Source of the DNA: Streptacidiphilus rugosus AM-16
GTDB taxonomy: Bacteria; Actinomycetota; Actinomycetes; Streptomycetales; Streptomycetaceae
Length of the DNA: 64,000 nt
Direction of reading: 5' to 3'
NCBI RefSeq assembly: GCF_000744655.1
Contig: NZ_JQMJ01000004.1
Coordinates: forward strand, 1,116,001 to 1,180,000
Shown here: positions 24,962 through 33,866 of the stretch, piece by piece
How the letters are laid out: each line of letters opens with the position of its first letter
Position numbering within the stretch: the first letter of the stretch is position 1
Notes under the pieces: generated by a model
What the model was told of the DNA's origin: nothing
Database searches by the model: none
Seen by the model: the letters and a program-made list of their open reading frames with translations, nothing else
Program-made: the position numbers and the translations under genes

Positions 24962-24977
24962 TGAGTACGCGTACTCA
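24962..24977. promoter_or_regulatory. 16-bp perfect palindrome, probable operator
   Basis: TGAGTACGCGTACTCA reads the same on both strands. It lies 122 bases upstream of the divergent membrane-protein start and about 380 bases upstream of transaldolase. Its AT content is unlike its surroundings. It is the type of site bound by dimeric regulators, but I cannot assign one. Confidence 0.5.
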
Positions 24978-25112
24978 CCTCCGCTGTCGCCGATCCTCCT
25001 CCATCCCCTTCCAGGACAAGAGATCTGACGGACCGGCAGAGGAGCCCGCCTCCGAGCCCGCGGCCGAAACGCCGGACCACGGGCAGGCTCTCCTGCTGCC
25101 TAACCCCGCCCC

Positions 25113-25126
25113 TACCGGCGCCGGTA
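25113..25126. repeat. 14-bp perfect palindrome
   Basis: TACCGGCGCCGGTA is self-complementary and, after one mismatch, is flanked by further pairing bases. It lies about 230 bases upstream of transaldolase. It could be an operator or a cruciform; its function is not clear. Confidence 0.35.
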
Positions 25127-25356
25127 AGGGCGGCGCAGGGCCGGGACGGCGGGTGTGGCCCGCGGCAGGGGGCGCCACCGCGTTGCCCGGCGATCCGACC
25201 CTTGGCGCGCTCGGCGGGGCCGACCGACATGCGCGGTGTCTGCCCAGCTCCGTTCGCCGTGCACCAGGCCGACCCCCGGCGGGTTTGCGGGCGGGCGGGC
25301 GGGTTAGCCGCTTGGGTGGGACGTGTGCCGTGGGAGACGAGGGAGCGGAGGCGGAG

Positions 25357-26517
25357 ATGGGCAACGACGTGCTCGACCGGCTCGCCGAGGCCGGGGTGTC
25401 GGTCTGGCTGGACGATCTGAGCCGGAGGCGGCTGGCGGACGGCAGCCTGGCCGCGCTGGTGCGGGACCGGAACGTCGTCGGCGTGACCACCAACCCGACG
25501 ATCTTCGCCAAGGCGATCGAGGGCAGCGACCTGTACGACCGGCAGATCGCGGATCTCGCCCTGCGCCGGGTCACCGTCGACGAGGCGCTCCGCGCACTCA
25601 CCACCTACGACGTGCGCTGGGCCTGCGACCTGCTGCACCGCGTGCACGCGGAGAGCGGCGGGCGGGACGGGCGGGTCTCGATCGAGGTCGACCCGCGCCT
25701 CGCCTACGACACCGACCGCACCGTCGCCGAGGCGCGCGCCCTGTGGTGGGCCGTGGACCGGCCGAACCTCTTCGTGAAGATCCCCGCCGCCGCCCAGGGG
25801 CTGGAGGCGATCAGCGCCTGCCTCGCGGAGGGCATCAGCGTCAACGTCACCCTGCTCTTCTCCCTGACCCGCTACGACCAGGTGGTGGAGGCCTTCCTGA
25901 CCGGTCTGGAGCGGGCCCGCGACGCCGGCCACGACCTGTCCAGGATCGCCTCGGTGGCCTCGTTCTTCGTCTCACGGGTGGACACCGAGATCGACCGACG
26001 GCTGGACCGCCTCGGCGGCGACCGCGCCCAGGCGCTGCGCGGCTGGGCCGGGATCGCGAACGCCAGGATCGCCTACGAGCACTACGAGAAGGCCTTCTCC
26101 ACCGAGCGCTGGAAGGGGCTGATGGACGACGGCGCCAGGCCGCAGCGGCTGTTGTGGGCCTCGACCGGGGTGAAGGACCCGCGGTACGAGGACACCCGCT
26201 ACGTGACCGGGCTGATCGCCCCCGACGTCGTCAACACCATGCCCGAGGCGACCCTCGACGCGGTCGCCGACCACGGCGCGCTTCCGGTCAGCGACCTGCG
26301 CTTCGGCTACGCCGAGGCCCACAAGGTGCTGCGCGATCTCGCCGGGCTCGGCGTCGACTACGACGACGTCGTCCAGTGGCTGGAGGACGACGGCGTCGAG
26401 AAGTTCGAGGCCAGCTGGGACCGGCTCGGTCGCGGACTGGAGGCACGGCTGGCCGCCCCGGACGCCGGGGCGCGCGCGGTGGACTTCGAGCTCGACTACC
26501 ACCGCAGCGGAGTCTGA
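25357..26517 (+). CDS. tal: Transaldolase
   Basis: The 386-aa protein starts at the ATG at 25357, after a GGAGGCGGAG stretch. The signatures are [13 protein letters not shown] near residue 42, the VSIEVDPR strand, and LFVKIPAA, where Lys141 is the Schiff-base lysine. It transfers a dihydroxyacetone unit between sugar phosphates in the non-oxidative pentose phosphate pathway. The length fits the actinobacterial TalB class. It stands apart from the usual tkt-tal-zwf cluster, so it is probably a second copy; that is inference. Confidence 0.95.
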   Translation: MGNDVLDRLAEAGVSVWLDDLSRRRLADGSLAALVRDRNVVGVTTNPTIFAKAIEGSDLYDRQIADLALRRVTVDEALRALTTYDVRWACDLLHRVHAESGGRDGRVSIEVDPRLAYDTDRTVAEARALWWAVDRPNLFVKIPAAAQGLEAISACLAEGISVNVTLLFSLTRYDQVVEAFLTGLERARDAGHDLSRIASVASFFVSRVDTEIDRRLDRLGGDRAQALRGWAGIANARIAYEHYEKAFSTERWKGLMDDGARPQRLLWASTGVKDPRYEDTRYVTGLIAPDVVNTMPEATLDAVADHGALPVSDLRFGYAEAHKVLRDLAGLGVDYDDVVQWLEDDGVEKFEASWDRLGRGLEARLAAPDAGARAVDFELDYHRSGV

Positions 26518-26637
26518 GGAGCACACAGTGACGGTCGGTCGGCCGGTCGACGGCGAGCAGCGGAAGTCGCCGGTCCGGTACCCCGCTCGCGGAGAGTCGG
26601 GAGCCGATGGACAGGAGGGACCGGCACGGGACTCTCG

Positions 26638-26982
26638 ATGAACGACCGCCGTGTCCTGGCGGAGATCGACCGGCGTCTCACCGCCTCCGACCCGCGCCTC
26701 GCGGCGCGCCTCGGCACGCTGACGCGTGCACGGTTCAGCCTTGCCGCCGTCCGGGGCGCGATGTGGCGCAGGCCGCTGGCCGTCGTGTCCTGGAACGTGA
26801 TCGCCCTGGCGGCGCTGCTGCTCGTCCTCGCGGCGGCCGTCCACCGGCCGCTGCTCGCGGGCGTCGGCGTCGTGGCCCTGCTCGCGGGCGGCCTCGGCGC
26901 GACCATCAGCTGGCTCGAGCACCGCCCCGCCCGCCCCACCCGCCGGGACCGCCCGGACCGCCCGGTCCCGCGCGGGAAGTGA
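26638..26982 (+). CDS. DUF3040 family membrane protein
   Basis: The 114-aa protein starts MNDRRVLAEIDRRLTASDPR, the typical DUF3040 N-terminal helix. Two hydrophobic segments follow (VVSWNVIALAALLLVLAAAV and LLAGVGVVALLAGGLGATIS), then a basic Arg/Pro tail. Function unknown. It is 120 bp downstream of transaldolase on the same strand. Confidence 0.8.
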   Translation: MNDRRVLAEIDRRLTASDPRLAARLGTLTRARFSLAAVRGAMWRRPLAVVSWNVIALAALLLVLAAAVHRPLLAGVGVVALLAGGLGATISWLEHRPARPTRRDRPDRPVPRGK

Positions 26983-27099
26983 GGCCGCGGCCTGGCGGCT
27001 TCCCCGTCCACGCCTCATTGACATGACCCGGTTGATTCACGATTCTCTGTCGCACCGTCAGATCACCCGTCTGGCCTATCGACGACAGGGGAATCACCC

Positions 27100-27843
27100 G
27101 TGCGCCCTCCCGCCCTGCCCACCGTTGCCGCCCTCGCACTCGCCTCCGCGCTCACCGCCCTGGCCGCGGCTCCGGCGACAGCAGCGCCCGTGGCGCCCGC
27201 CGCGGCGCCGCACCTGAACCACCACCTGGACCGGCACGCGAGCGGCAACGACAACTGGGGCGGCTACGCCGTCACCGGCGGCACCTACCACTCGGTGACC
27301 GGCGACTGGACCGTGCCGGCGCTCGACTGCTCGGCCACCGCGGGCGACATATCCTTCTGGTCCGGACTCGACGGGTGGACCAGCAGCAGCGTCGAGCAGA
27401 TCGGCCTCGACGCGGTCTGCACCAAGAACCGCACCGTCCAGTACAACCCGTGGGTCGAGATGTACCCGGCGAACTCGATCTACTTCACCGAGACCGTCAA
27501 GGCCGGCGACACCATGACCTCCTCGGTCACGACCAGCGGCAACGGCACCTTCACGCTGACCCTCGCCGACCCGACCCAGGGCTGGACCAAGACCTACACC
27601 AAGTCCGCCGCCGGCGTGGCCCTCAGCTCCGCCGAGGTCATCGTCGAGGCGATCGGCTCGCGCACCATCCCGCCCTGCCCGGACTTCCACCAGGTCCAGT
27701 TCACCGACGTCACCGCGAACGGCCAGTCCTTCGCCACCGCCGGCACCGTCAGCACCACCAACCTCGAACGCAGCGGCGTCCTCCTCACCCAGGACGGCCC
27801 CCTCACCGGCACGACCTTCCCGGTGACCTGGCTGCACGCCTGA
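27100..27843 (+). CDS. Secreted G1 (eqolisin-type) glutamic peptidase
   Basis: The 247-aa protein starts at the GTG at 27100. A signal peptide ends around ALAAAPATAAP (residues ~20-30). The mature domain has the G1/A4 pattern: NDNWGGYAVTGGTYHSVTGD, WTVPALDC, FWSGLDGWTSSSVEQIG and VIVEAIG. Gln100 and Glu183 align with the catalytic Gln-Glu dyad of the family. Such enzymes are acid-active endopeptidases, best known in fungi but also present in some actinobacteria. No immunity or processing partner is adjacent. Confidence 0.82.
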   Translation: MRPPALPTVAALALASALTALAAAPATAAPVAPAAAPHLNHHLDRHASGNDNWGGYAVTGGTYHSVTGDWTVPALDCSATAGDISFWSGLDGWTSSSVEQIGLDAVCTKNRTVQYNPWVEMYPANSIYFTETVKAGDTMTSSVTTSGNGTFTLTLADPTQGWTKTYTKSAAGVALSSAEVIVEAIGSRTIPPCPDFHQVQFTDVTANGQSFATAGTVSTTNLERSGVLLTQDGPLTGTTFPVTWLHA

Positions 27844-27894
27844 GTCCTTCCGGGCGGGGACTAGGCTGCGGTGACTTGTCTCCGGAGGTGCCGC

Positions 27895-28074
27895 GTGCTG
27901 TTCGTGTCGTTCGAGCTGCTGTTGCTGCTTCTTGCCTGCGGCCTCGGCTTCGCGGTCTCGCGGATCCGGTTCCGGGGCCGACGCCGGCCGGGCTGGGGCG
28001 TGGCCGTGGGCGCCGTCCTCGCCCTGCCCCCGGCCTTCGCCCTGGCCGCCTGGACGACGTTCCTGTTCTCCTAG
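27895..28074 (+). CDS. Small membrane protein
   Basis: The 59-aa protein starts at the GTG at 27895, with GGAGG about 7 bases upstream. Two hydrophobic segments (LFVSFELLLLLLACGLGFAV and AVLALPPAFALAAWTTFLF) flank a basic loop (RIRFRGRRRPG). There is no recognised family. The ribosome site and codon use support it as real. Confidence 0.5.
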   Translation: MLFVSFELLLLLLACGLGFAVSRIRFRGRRRPGWGVAVGAVLALPPAFALAAWTTFLFS

Positions 28075-28200
28075 CCCGGCTGCGCCCCGCCCGTGCGTGA
28101 CGGGGCGACAGCCATTCGTGCACGGTCCGGTGTCCTGGACGGGACAGCTTTGTGACACCGGGCCAGGAACGCGGGGCCAGGGGCGACCGTCTTCAAGGTC

Positions 28201-28902
28201 ATGAAGAAGTATTCAGCCTTTGGCATCCTCGCGGCGTCCGCCCTCTGTCTCACTGTCAGCGCCTGCACCTCGACCGGTTCGCCGGCCGCCGGCGGGACGG
28301 GTTCCACGACCGCCCCGGCGACCGCTGCCGCGACGTCCGGCGGTTCCGGCGGTTCCGGCGATGGCTCGGGTGGCACCGGCGGCAGCGGGACGAGCGGCAG
28401 CACCGGTGGCAGCGGCGGCAGCAGCGGTGGGGCGACGGCCACGGCCGCCGCCGGTCCGGCTCCGTGCACCGGGTCGCAGATCACCGTGGGTGCGGGGCAG
28501 GGTGACGGCGCTGCCGGGCACCTGGCCGTCGTGCTGTCGTTCACCAACTACACCGACCACGCCTGCACCCTGCACGGCTACCCGGGGGTCGCGGGCCTGG
28601 ACTCCAACGACAACCAGGTCGCGCAGGCCCGCCGGACGCTGCGCGGCATGATGGGCGGGGCGGCCCCGTCCGCGACCGCACCGGCCACGGTGCTCGTCGC
28701 GGCGCACTCGGCGGTGTCGGCGCGCGTGGAGGCGACCGACGTGCCCGCGGGCGGCGCGACCAGCTGCCCCACCTACGCCGGCCTGCTCGTCACCCCGCCC
28801 GGCACCCGCGCGTCGACGCGGATCGTCTCGGTCCAGCTGCCCGGCTGCTCCGGCCTCGAGGTGCACCCCGTCGTCCCTGGAAACACCGGCAACCAGCAGT
28901 GA
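28201..28902 (+). CDS. DUF4232 lipoprotein
   Basis: The 233-aa protein has a signal peptide ending in a VSAC lipobox, then a Ser/Gly/Thr linker of ~60 residues. The DUF4232 domain runs from about residue 88 to the end: PCTGSQITVGAGQGDGAAGH, VLSFTNYTDHACTLHGYPGV and the closing VSVQLPGCSGLEVHPV. Conserved cysteines (APCTG, HACTL, TSCPT, PGCSG) are consistent with disulfides outside the cell. The function of the family is unknown. Confidence 0.9.
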   Translation: MKKYSAFGILAASALCLTVSACTSTGSPAAGGTGSTTAPATAAATSGGSGGSGDGSGGTGGSGTSGSTGGSGGSSGGATATAAAGPAPCTGSQITVGAGQGDGAAGHLAVVLSFTNYTDHACTLHGYPGVAGLDSNDNQVAQARRTLRGMMGGAAPSATAPATVLVAAHSAVSARVEATDVPAGGATSCPTYAGLLVTPPGTRASTRIVSVQLPGCSGLEVHPVVPGNTGNQQ

Positions 28903-28920
28903 CGCCGCCGCGGTAGCGAC

Positions 28921-29367
28921 TCAGGGCTGCTGTCTGCGGGCGCTCAGGGCTTCGGCGGCCTTGTCGATCCGGCGCCGGCGCGTCTCCTCGGTCCTGGCCT
29001 CCTCGATCGGCAGGACGAAGCGCTGCCGCCGGCTGTAGGACAGGCCGTCGAAGAACCGCCGTGTGTCGGCGTCCAGCAGCGCGGCGAGATCGGCCGGGAC
29101 CGGCAGCTCGCGGGGCTCGGTGTCCAGCTCCACCTCGACGGCCACCGGATCTCCCGCGGCTACCGCTGCGGCCTCGCGGACCGCGGCGCTGACGCTGATC
29201 AGCGCGCGGCCGCCCATCACGCCGACCGTGGTGCGGTAGACGTGGCCGTTGAGGGTCACCCGTACGGCCGGGCGCTTCGCCCCGCCGAGTTCGGCCAGCA
29301 CCTCGTCGGGGACGGGGATGCCGGTGGTGGTCTTTCCGGTGGGCTCGACGGTCGCCTCGAACAGCAT
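28921..29367 (-). CDS. DUF1905 / YdeI-OmpD-associated family protein
   Basis: The ATG at 29367 (MLFEATVEPTG) is preferred because GAGGAG lies 9 bases upstream, giving 148 aa. The N-terminal DUF1905 barrel includes TGIPVPDEVLAELGG, RPAVRVTLNGHVYRTTVGVM and DPVAVEVELDTEPRE. The C-terminal part (FDGLSYSRRQRFVLPIEEAR) is the YdeI-type helix. The function is unknown. It is divergent from the TetR gene at 29481 and is a candidate target of it. Confidence 0.85.
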   Translation of the reverse strand: MLFEATVEPTGKTTTGIPVPDEVLAELGGAKRPAVRVTLNGHVYRTTVGVMGGRALISVSAAVREAAAVAAGDPVAVEVELDTEPRELPVPADLAALLDADTRRFFDGLSYSRRQRFVLPIEEARTEETRRRRIDKAAEALSARRQQP

Positions 29368-29480
29368 GGTCACCATCTCCTCGATGGTCGTGGCACCGCC
29401 AGGTCTGCGCGGGCACACTTCTACACTGAATGGTGCACTATCTTGTATACCAAACAGTACCGAAGTGGACGGGGAGCGGC

Positions 29481-30161
29481 ATGTCGGCGCAGGCGCGGGA
29501 ACCGGAGTCCGCCGTGAGGATGCCGCAGGGCCCGCGCGACCGGGGCCCCGACCCGCGGACCCTGCGCACCAGGGCGGCGGTCGCCGAGGCCGCCACCACG
29601 CTCTTCCTGCGCAACGGCTACCAGGACACCGGCGTGGACGAGATCGCCGCGCTCGCGGGGGTGTCCAAGCGCAGCATCTACAACAACTTCGCCGACAAGC
29701 AGACCCTCTTCACCGAGCTGGTCCTCGGTTTCACCAGCACCGCCGGGCACTTCGCCGACGAGCTCGTCGGCGGGCTGACCGAGGCGGAGGACCTGCCGGC
29801 CGCCCTGCACGATCTGGGCCGGCGCCACCTGCGCACCGTCGCCCGCCCCGAGGTGCTGCGCCTGCGGCGGCTGATCATCGTGGAGGCCGCCCGCTTTCCC
29901 GACCTGGCCGCGGAGTACTACCGCCGGGCCCCCGGACGCGTCATCGCCGCACTGACCGAGAGCTTCGCCGAACTGCACCGGCGCGGCGCGCTGACCGCGG
30001 CCGACCCCGGTCGGGCCGCCCAGCACTTCTCCTACCTGGTACTCGGCAGCACGCTGGACACGTTCCTCTTCGACCCCGAAGGCGCACTGCCCTCCCCCGC
30101 CGAACTGGACCGCCTGGCGGACGATGCGGTGACCGCCTTCCTCGCCGCCTACCGCGCCTGA
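29481..30161 (+). CDS. TetR/AcrR family transcriptional regulator
   Basis: The start MSAQAREPES at 29481 has GGGAG 4 bases upstream and gives 226 aa. The N-terminal helix-turn-helix is TRAAVAEAATTLFLRNGYQD then TGVDEIAALAGVSKRSIYNN. The C-terminal ligand domain (RRLIIVEAARFPDLAAEYYR) resembles the TetR_C AefR-like type. The intergenic region with the divergent DUF1905 gene is unusually AT-rich (around 29430-29465) and probably holds both promoters and the operator. A hairpin terminator follows at 30212-30235. Confidence 0.9.
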   Translation: MSAQAREPESAVRMPQGPRDRGPDPRTLRTRAAVAEAATTLFLRNGYQDTGVDEIAALAGVSKRSIYNNFADKQTLFTELVLGFTSTAGHFADELVGGLTEAEDLPAALHDLGRRHLRTVARPEVLRLRRLIIVEAARFPDLAAEYYRRAPGRVIAALTESFAELHRRGALTAADPGRAAQHFSYLVLGSTLDTFLFDPEGALPSPAELDRLADDAVTAFLAAYRA

Positions 30162-30211
30162 CCGGCCGGTCGGGCCGGTCGGAGAGAATTCCTGCGGCGG
30201 AAAAGCGAAAC

Positions 30212-30235
30212 GGCGAGAAGAACACTCTTCTCGCC
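30212..30235 (+). terminator. Hairpin terminator after the TetR gene
   Basis: A 10-bp perfect stem (GGCGAGAAGA, 30212-30221, with its complement at 30226-30235) and a 4-base loop lie 51 bases after the TetR stop, upstream of the rph promoter region. Confidence 0.75.
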
Positions 30236-30258
30236 ACTCTCAACTTATAGCGTGCCGG

Positions 30259-30277
30259 GGGGCTTGCCGCAAGGCCC
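30259..30277. promoter_or_regulatory. Rifamycin-associated element (RAE) upstream of rph
   Basis: GGGGCTTGCCGCAAGGCCC (30259-30277) is a 19-bp imperfect inverted repeat that matches the conserved RAE found upstream of rifamycin-inactivating genes in actinomycetes. It lies 124 bases before the rph start and 9 bases after a TTATAG box (30245-30250) that could be a -10 element. RAE mediates rifamycin-inducible expression; that is literature knowledge and the consensus is recalled from memory. Confidence 0.75.
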
Positions 30278-30400
30278 CCGTCGTGCCGCACAATCGTCGG
30301 CTGACGCCACAACCTGCGGAAACGGGAGCAGGACGGGCCAGGGAATCACCACGGGCCCGGGATGGTGTTCGACAGAGTGGGAGACGCCGGTGATGTCGCG

Positions 30401-33012
30401 ATGACCGAACAGTACGTGTGGGATCTTCGGGAGGTCGACGAAACGCAGGCCGGGCTCGTCGGCGGCAAGGGCGCGAATCTGGGCGGGCTGTGCCGGATCG
30501 GGGGCGTCCGCGTGCCGGAGGGCTTCTGCGTGACGACGGACGCCTTCCTGCGGGTCCTCGCCGGGGCGCCGATCGACGATCAGCTCGACCGGCTGTCACG
30601 CGTCGATCCTGAGGACCGGGAGGCGATCCGCAGGCTCAGCGCGCGGATCCGTCGGACCGTCGAGGAGGCCGCCGTTCCGGACGAGGTCGCGGCGGCGATC
30701 ACGGCCGCGCTCGCCCGGTTCGGCGAGGAGGGCGCCTACGCGGTCCGGTCCAGTGCGACGGCGGAGGACCTGCCGACGGCCTCCTTCGCCGGGCAGCAGG
30801 ACACCTACCTGAACGTCGTCGGACCGACGGAGATCCTCCGGTACGTCAGCGGCTGCTGGGCCTCGCTGTTCACCGAGCGGGCCGTGACCTACCGTCAGCG
30901 GAACGGCATCGACCACCGCACGGTCCGCATGGCGGTCGTCGTGCAGCGGATGGTCCTCCCCGAGGCGTCCGGCATCCTCTTCACGGCCGACCCCGTGACC
31001 GGCGACCGGAAGGTCGCCACCGTGGACGCCGGTTTCGGTCTCGGTGAGGCCCTGGTCTCCGGTCTGGTGAACCCGGACGTCCTCAAGGTCCGCGACGGCG
31101 AGGTCGTCTCCCGGACCATCGCCGCCAAACAGCGGGCCGTGCTCGCCGTGCCGACCGGCGGCACCCGGCAGGTGGCGGTCGACGCGCGGCGGCAGGGGCA
31201 ACCGGCGCTGACGGATGCCCAGGTGGTGCGGCTCGTCGAGCTCGGGCGGCGGATCGAGGCGCACTTCGGCTGCCCGCAGGACATCGAATGGTGCCTGACC
31301 GACGACGGCTTCCAGTTCGTCCAGAGCCGTCCGATCACCACCCTGTTCCCCGTCCCCGCCTCCGTGTCGGGCGACCGGAGGAACCGCGTCTACGTCTCCG
31401 TCGGGCACCAGCAGATGATGACCGACGCCATGAAGCCGCTGGGACTGTCCATGTGGCGGCTGACGGCCATGGTGGCGATGCACGAGGCCGGCGGGAGGCT
31501 GTTCGTCGACGCCACCGACCGTCTCGCCGCGCCGGGGAGCCGGGCGGCGCTGCTGGAGGTGATGGGGAGGGGCGACCCGCTGGTCAGGGACGCGTTGGAG
31601 ACCGTCCTCGAACGCGCAGACTTCCTCGCCCCGCTCCCGCCCCCCGGGTCCGGCCCGGCTCCGGCCGTGCCCCGGCGGGCGCCGCGCCCGAGCCGCTCGC
31701 GACCGATCCGGCGATCGTCGCCGACCTGGTCGAGCGCAGCCGGGCATCCGTCGCCGCGCTGGAGCGGGACATCCGGACGAAGACCGGGCCGGCGCTGTTC
31801 GACTTCCTGCTGGAGGCCTTCGGTGAGCACAAGCGGGTGCTCGCGGATCCGCTGAACATCCAGGCGATCATGGCGGGGATGGAGGCCACCTGGTGGCTCA
31901 ACGACAACCTGGAGGCGTGGCTCGGCGAGAAGAACGCGGCTGACACGCTCACCCTCTCCGCCCCCGGCAACGTGACCTCGGAGATGGGCCTGGAGCTTCT
32001 CGACGTCGCGGACGTGATCCGGTCGCGGCCCGAGGTGGTGGACTTCCTGCGGGGCGTGCAGGACGACGGCTTTCTGGAGGAGCTGGCCAAGCTCCCCGGC
32101 GGGACCGAGGCGCGTGACGCGATCGAGGGCTACCTCGACCGCTACGGCATGCGCTGCGTCGGCGAGATCGACATCACCAGGCCACGCTGGCGCGAGCGGC
32201 CGGGCACGCTCGTGCCCGTGATCCTCGACAACGTCAGGAACTTCGAGCCGGGCGCGGCCGAGCGGCGCTTCGAGCAGGGGCGGCAGCGGGCGCTGCAGAA
32301 GGAACAGGACGTGCTGTCACGTCTGCGGGCCCTGCCGGACGGCGAGGGGAAGGCCGACGAGGCCAAGCGGATGATCGACCGGGTCCGCACCTTCATCGGG
32401 TACCGGGAGTACCCGAAGTACGGCATCGTCAGCCGCTACTTCGTCTACAAGCAGGCCCTGATGCGGGAGGCCGAGCGTCTGACGCGGGCGGACGTGCTGG
32501 CCGAGCCCGAGGACGTCTTCTACCTGACCTTCCAGGAGTTCCACGAGGCCGCGTGCGCGAACCGGGTGGACGGGGAGCTGATCCGGCGGCGCAAGGAGGA
32601 GTTCCTGGCGTACCGGGCGCTCACCCCGCCCCGGGTGCTCACCTCGGACGGCGAGGCGCTGACCGGGTCCTACCGCCGTGACGACGTGCCGTCCGGCGCC
32701 CTGGTCGGCCTGGGGGTGTCCGCCGGGACCGTCGAGGGCCGGGCCCGCGTCGTCCTCGACATGGCGGACGCGGTTCTCGAAGCGGGCGACATCCTGGTCA
32801 CGCCGTTCACCGACCCCAGCTGGTCGCCGCTGTTCGTGGGCATCGCGGGCCTGGTCACGGAGGTGGGCGGGCTGATGACCCACGGCGCGGTGATCGCCAG
32901 GGAGTACGGCCTGCCCGCCGTGGTCGGTGTGGCGGAGTGCACCCGGGTGATCCGGGACGGGCAGCGGATCCGCGTGCACGGGACCGAGGGCTACGTCGAA
33001 CTGCTGACCTGA
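30401..33012 (+). pseudogene. rph: Rifamycin-inactivating phosphotransferase, one-base frameshift
   Basis: The enzyme uses ATP to phosphorylate rifamycins on the ansa bridge. From the ATG at 30401 the frame covers the ATP-grasp-like domain (LVGGKGANLGGL, YAVRSSATAEDLPTASFAGQ) and the start of the rifamycin-binding domain, up to about 31640. The rest, from about 31690 to 33012, is one frame back: it includes the phospho-His domain with GGLMTHGAVIAREYGLPAVV. Restoring one base in 31640-31690 (a six-C run is at 31640-31645) gives 870 aa, the normal family length. All domains are otherwise complete and uninterrupted. As written the gene cannot make full-length enzyme. An RAE lies upstream. Confidence 0.9.
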
Positions 33013-33097
33013 GCCCTCACCCCGAGCTCCTGCCCCGGCCTGTCCGCAACGCCCGTCCGCGACGCCCACGGGCACTGACGGGACCCTGCCGCGACGC

Positions 33098-33697
33098 TCA
33101 GTCGGCCTCGGCGGCGGAGGGCGCCGTCGTCGGGGCCGTGGCCAGGCCGGCGAGAACCTCGGCGCCCGGCAGCCGGGCCACGGCCCAGCCGGGCAGGATC
33201 AGCTTGCCGCGGCGGGAGCCGCTGCCGATCAGCACGTGCGGCGCGGCGGCCACCGCCGCGTCGACCAGCAGCGGCCACGCGCCCGGCAGCCCGACGGGGG
33301 TGATGCCGCCGTACTCCATGCCGGTCGCCTCGACCGCCGTGTCCGTCGGCGCGAAGGACGCCTTGCGCGCGCCGAGGTGACGGCGGACGGCCTGGTTGAC
33401 GTCGAGGCGGGTGGTGGCCAGGACCAGGCAGCCGGCGAGGGTGGTCTCCCCGCCGCGCTTCGCGGCCACCACCACGCAGTTGGCGGAGAGCTCCGGCGGC
33501 ACGTCGTACGCGGCGCAGAAGGCGGCCGTGTCCGCCTGCGCCGGGTCGCTGTCGACGTGGAGCACGGACTCGGCCGCCTCCCGGTCGCTCCAGCTCTCCA
33601 GGGCCGCGGCCACCGGCGCGGCGAGATCGGCGCGCATGTCGACCGCGCGGTGGACGGTGGGGAACGCGCCGAAGGGCGCCCGCGCCTGCTCGCTCAT
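33098..33697 (-). CDS. YbaK/EbsC-family aminoacyl-tRNA deacylase
   Basis: The 199-aa protein matches the YbaK/ProX editing fold: ANCVVVAAKR carries the catalytic-type lysine, and LGARKASFAP and TGMEYGGITPVGLPG are the family signatures. It should hydrolyse misacylated tRNA (Cys- or Ala-tRNAPro type). It is a single gene, convergent with rph and divergent from the OYE gene. Confidence 0.9.
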   Translation of the reverse strand: MSEQARAPFGAFPTVHRAVDMRADLAAPVAAALESWSDREAAESVLHVDSDPAQADTAAFCAAYDVPPELSANCVVVAAKRGGETTLAGCLVLATTRLDVNQAVRRHLGARKASFAPTDTAVEATGMEYGGITPVGLPGAWPLLVDAAVAAAPHVLIGSGSRRGKLILPGWAVARLPGAEVLAGLATAPTTAPSAAEAD

Positions 33698-33753
33698 GGG
33701 CCGACCCTATCGAAGCGCCGGGCCGGCCCCGCCGCCGGGAGTGTCGTCAAGGT

Positions 33754-33816
33754 GACGGTTGTCATAGGGCTGCTGTTCCGGCACGTGAAATGCCCCCTGG
33801 GCACCGACGGTTGTCA
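33754..33816. promoter_or_regulatory. Two exact copies of an 11-bp box upstream of the OYE gene
   Basis: GACGGTTGTCA occurs at 33754-33764 and 33806-33816 in the 169-bp divergent region between the YbaK and OYE genes. The first copy is the centre of a TGAC-N4-GTCA palindrome. Two identical sites 52 bp apart suggest binding of a regulator to both. The regulator is unknown. Confidence 0.45.
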
Positions 33817-33866
33817 CCTGCGCGCGGTCTCCGCGCGCACAGCCGTCTTCACCCCCGAGGAACTTC

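Larger units (their letters stand above)
24841..25356. other. 516-bp intergenic region with two palindromes
   Basis: No convincing gene is present between the small membrane protein and transaldolase genes, which diverge here. The region holds a 16-bp perfect palindrome at 24962-24977 and a 14-bp one at 25113-25126. Confidence 0.5.
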
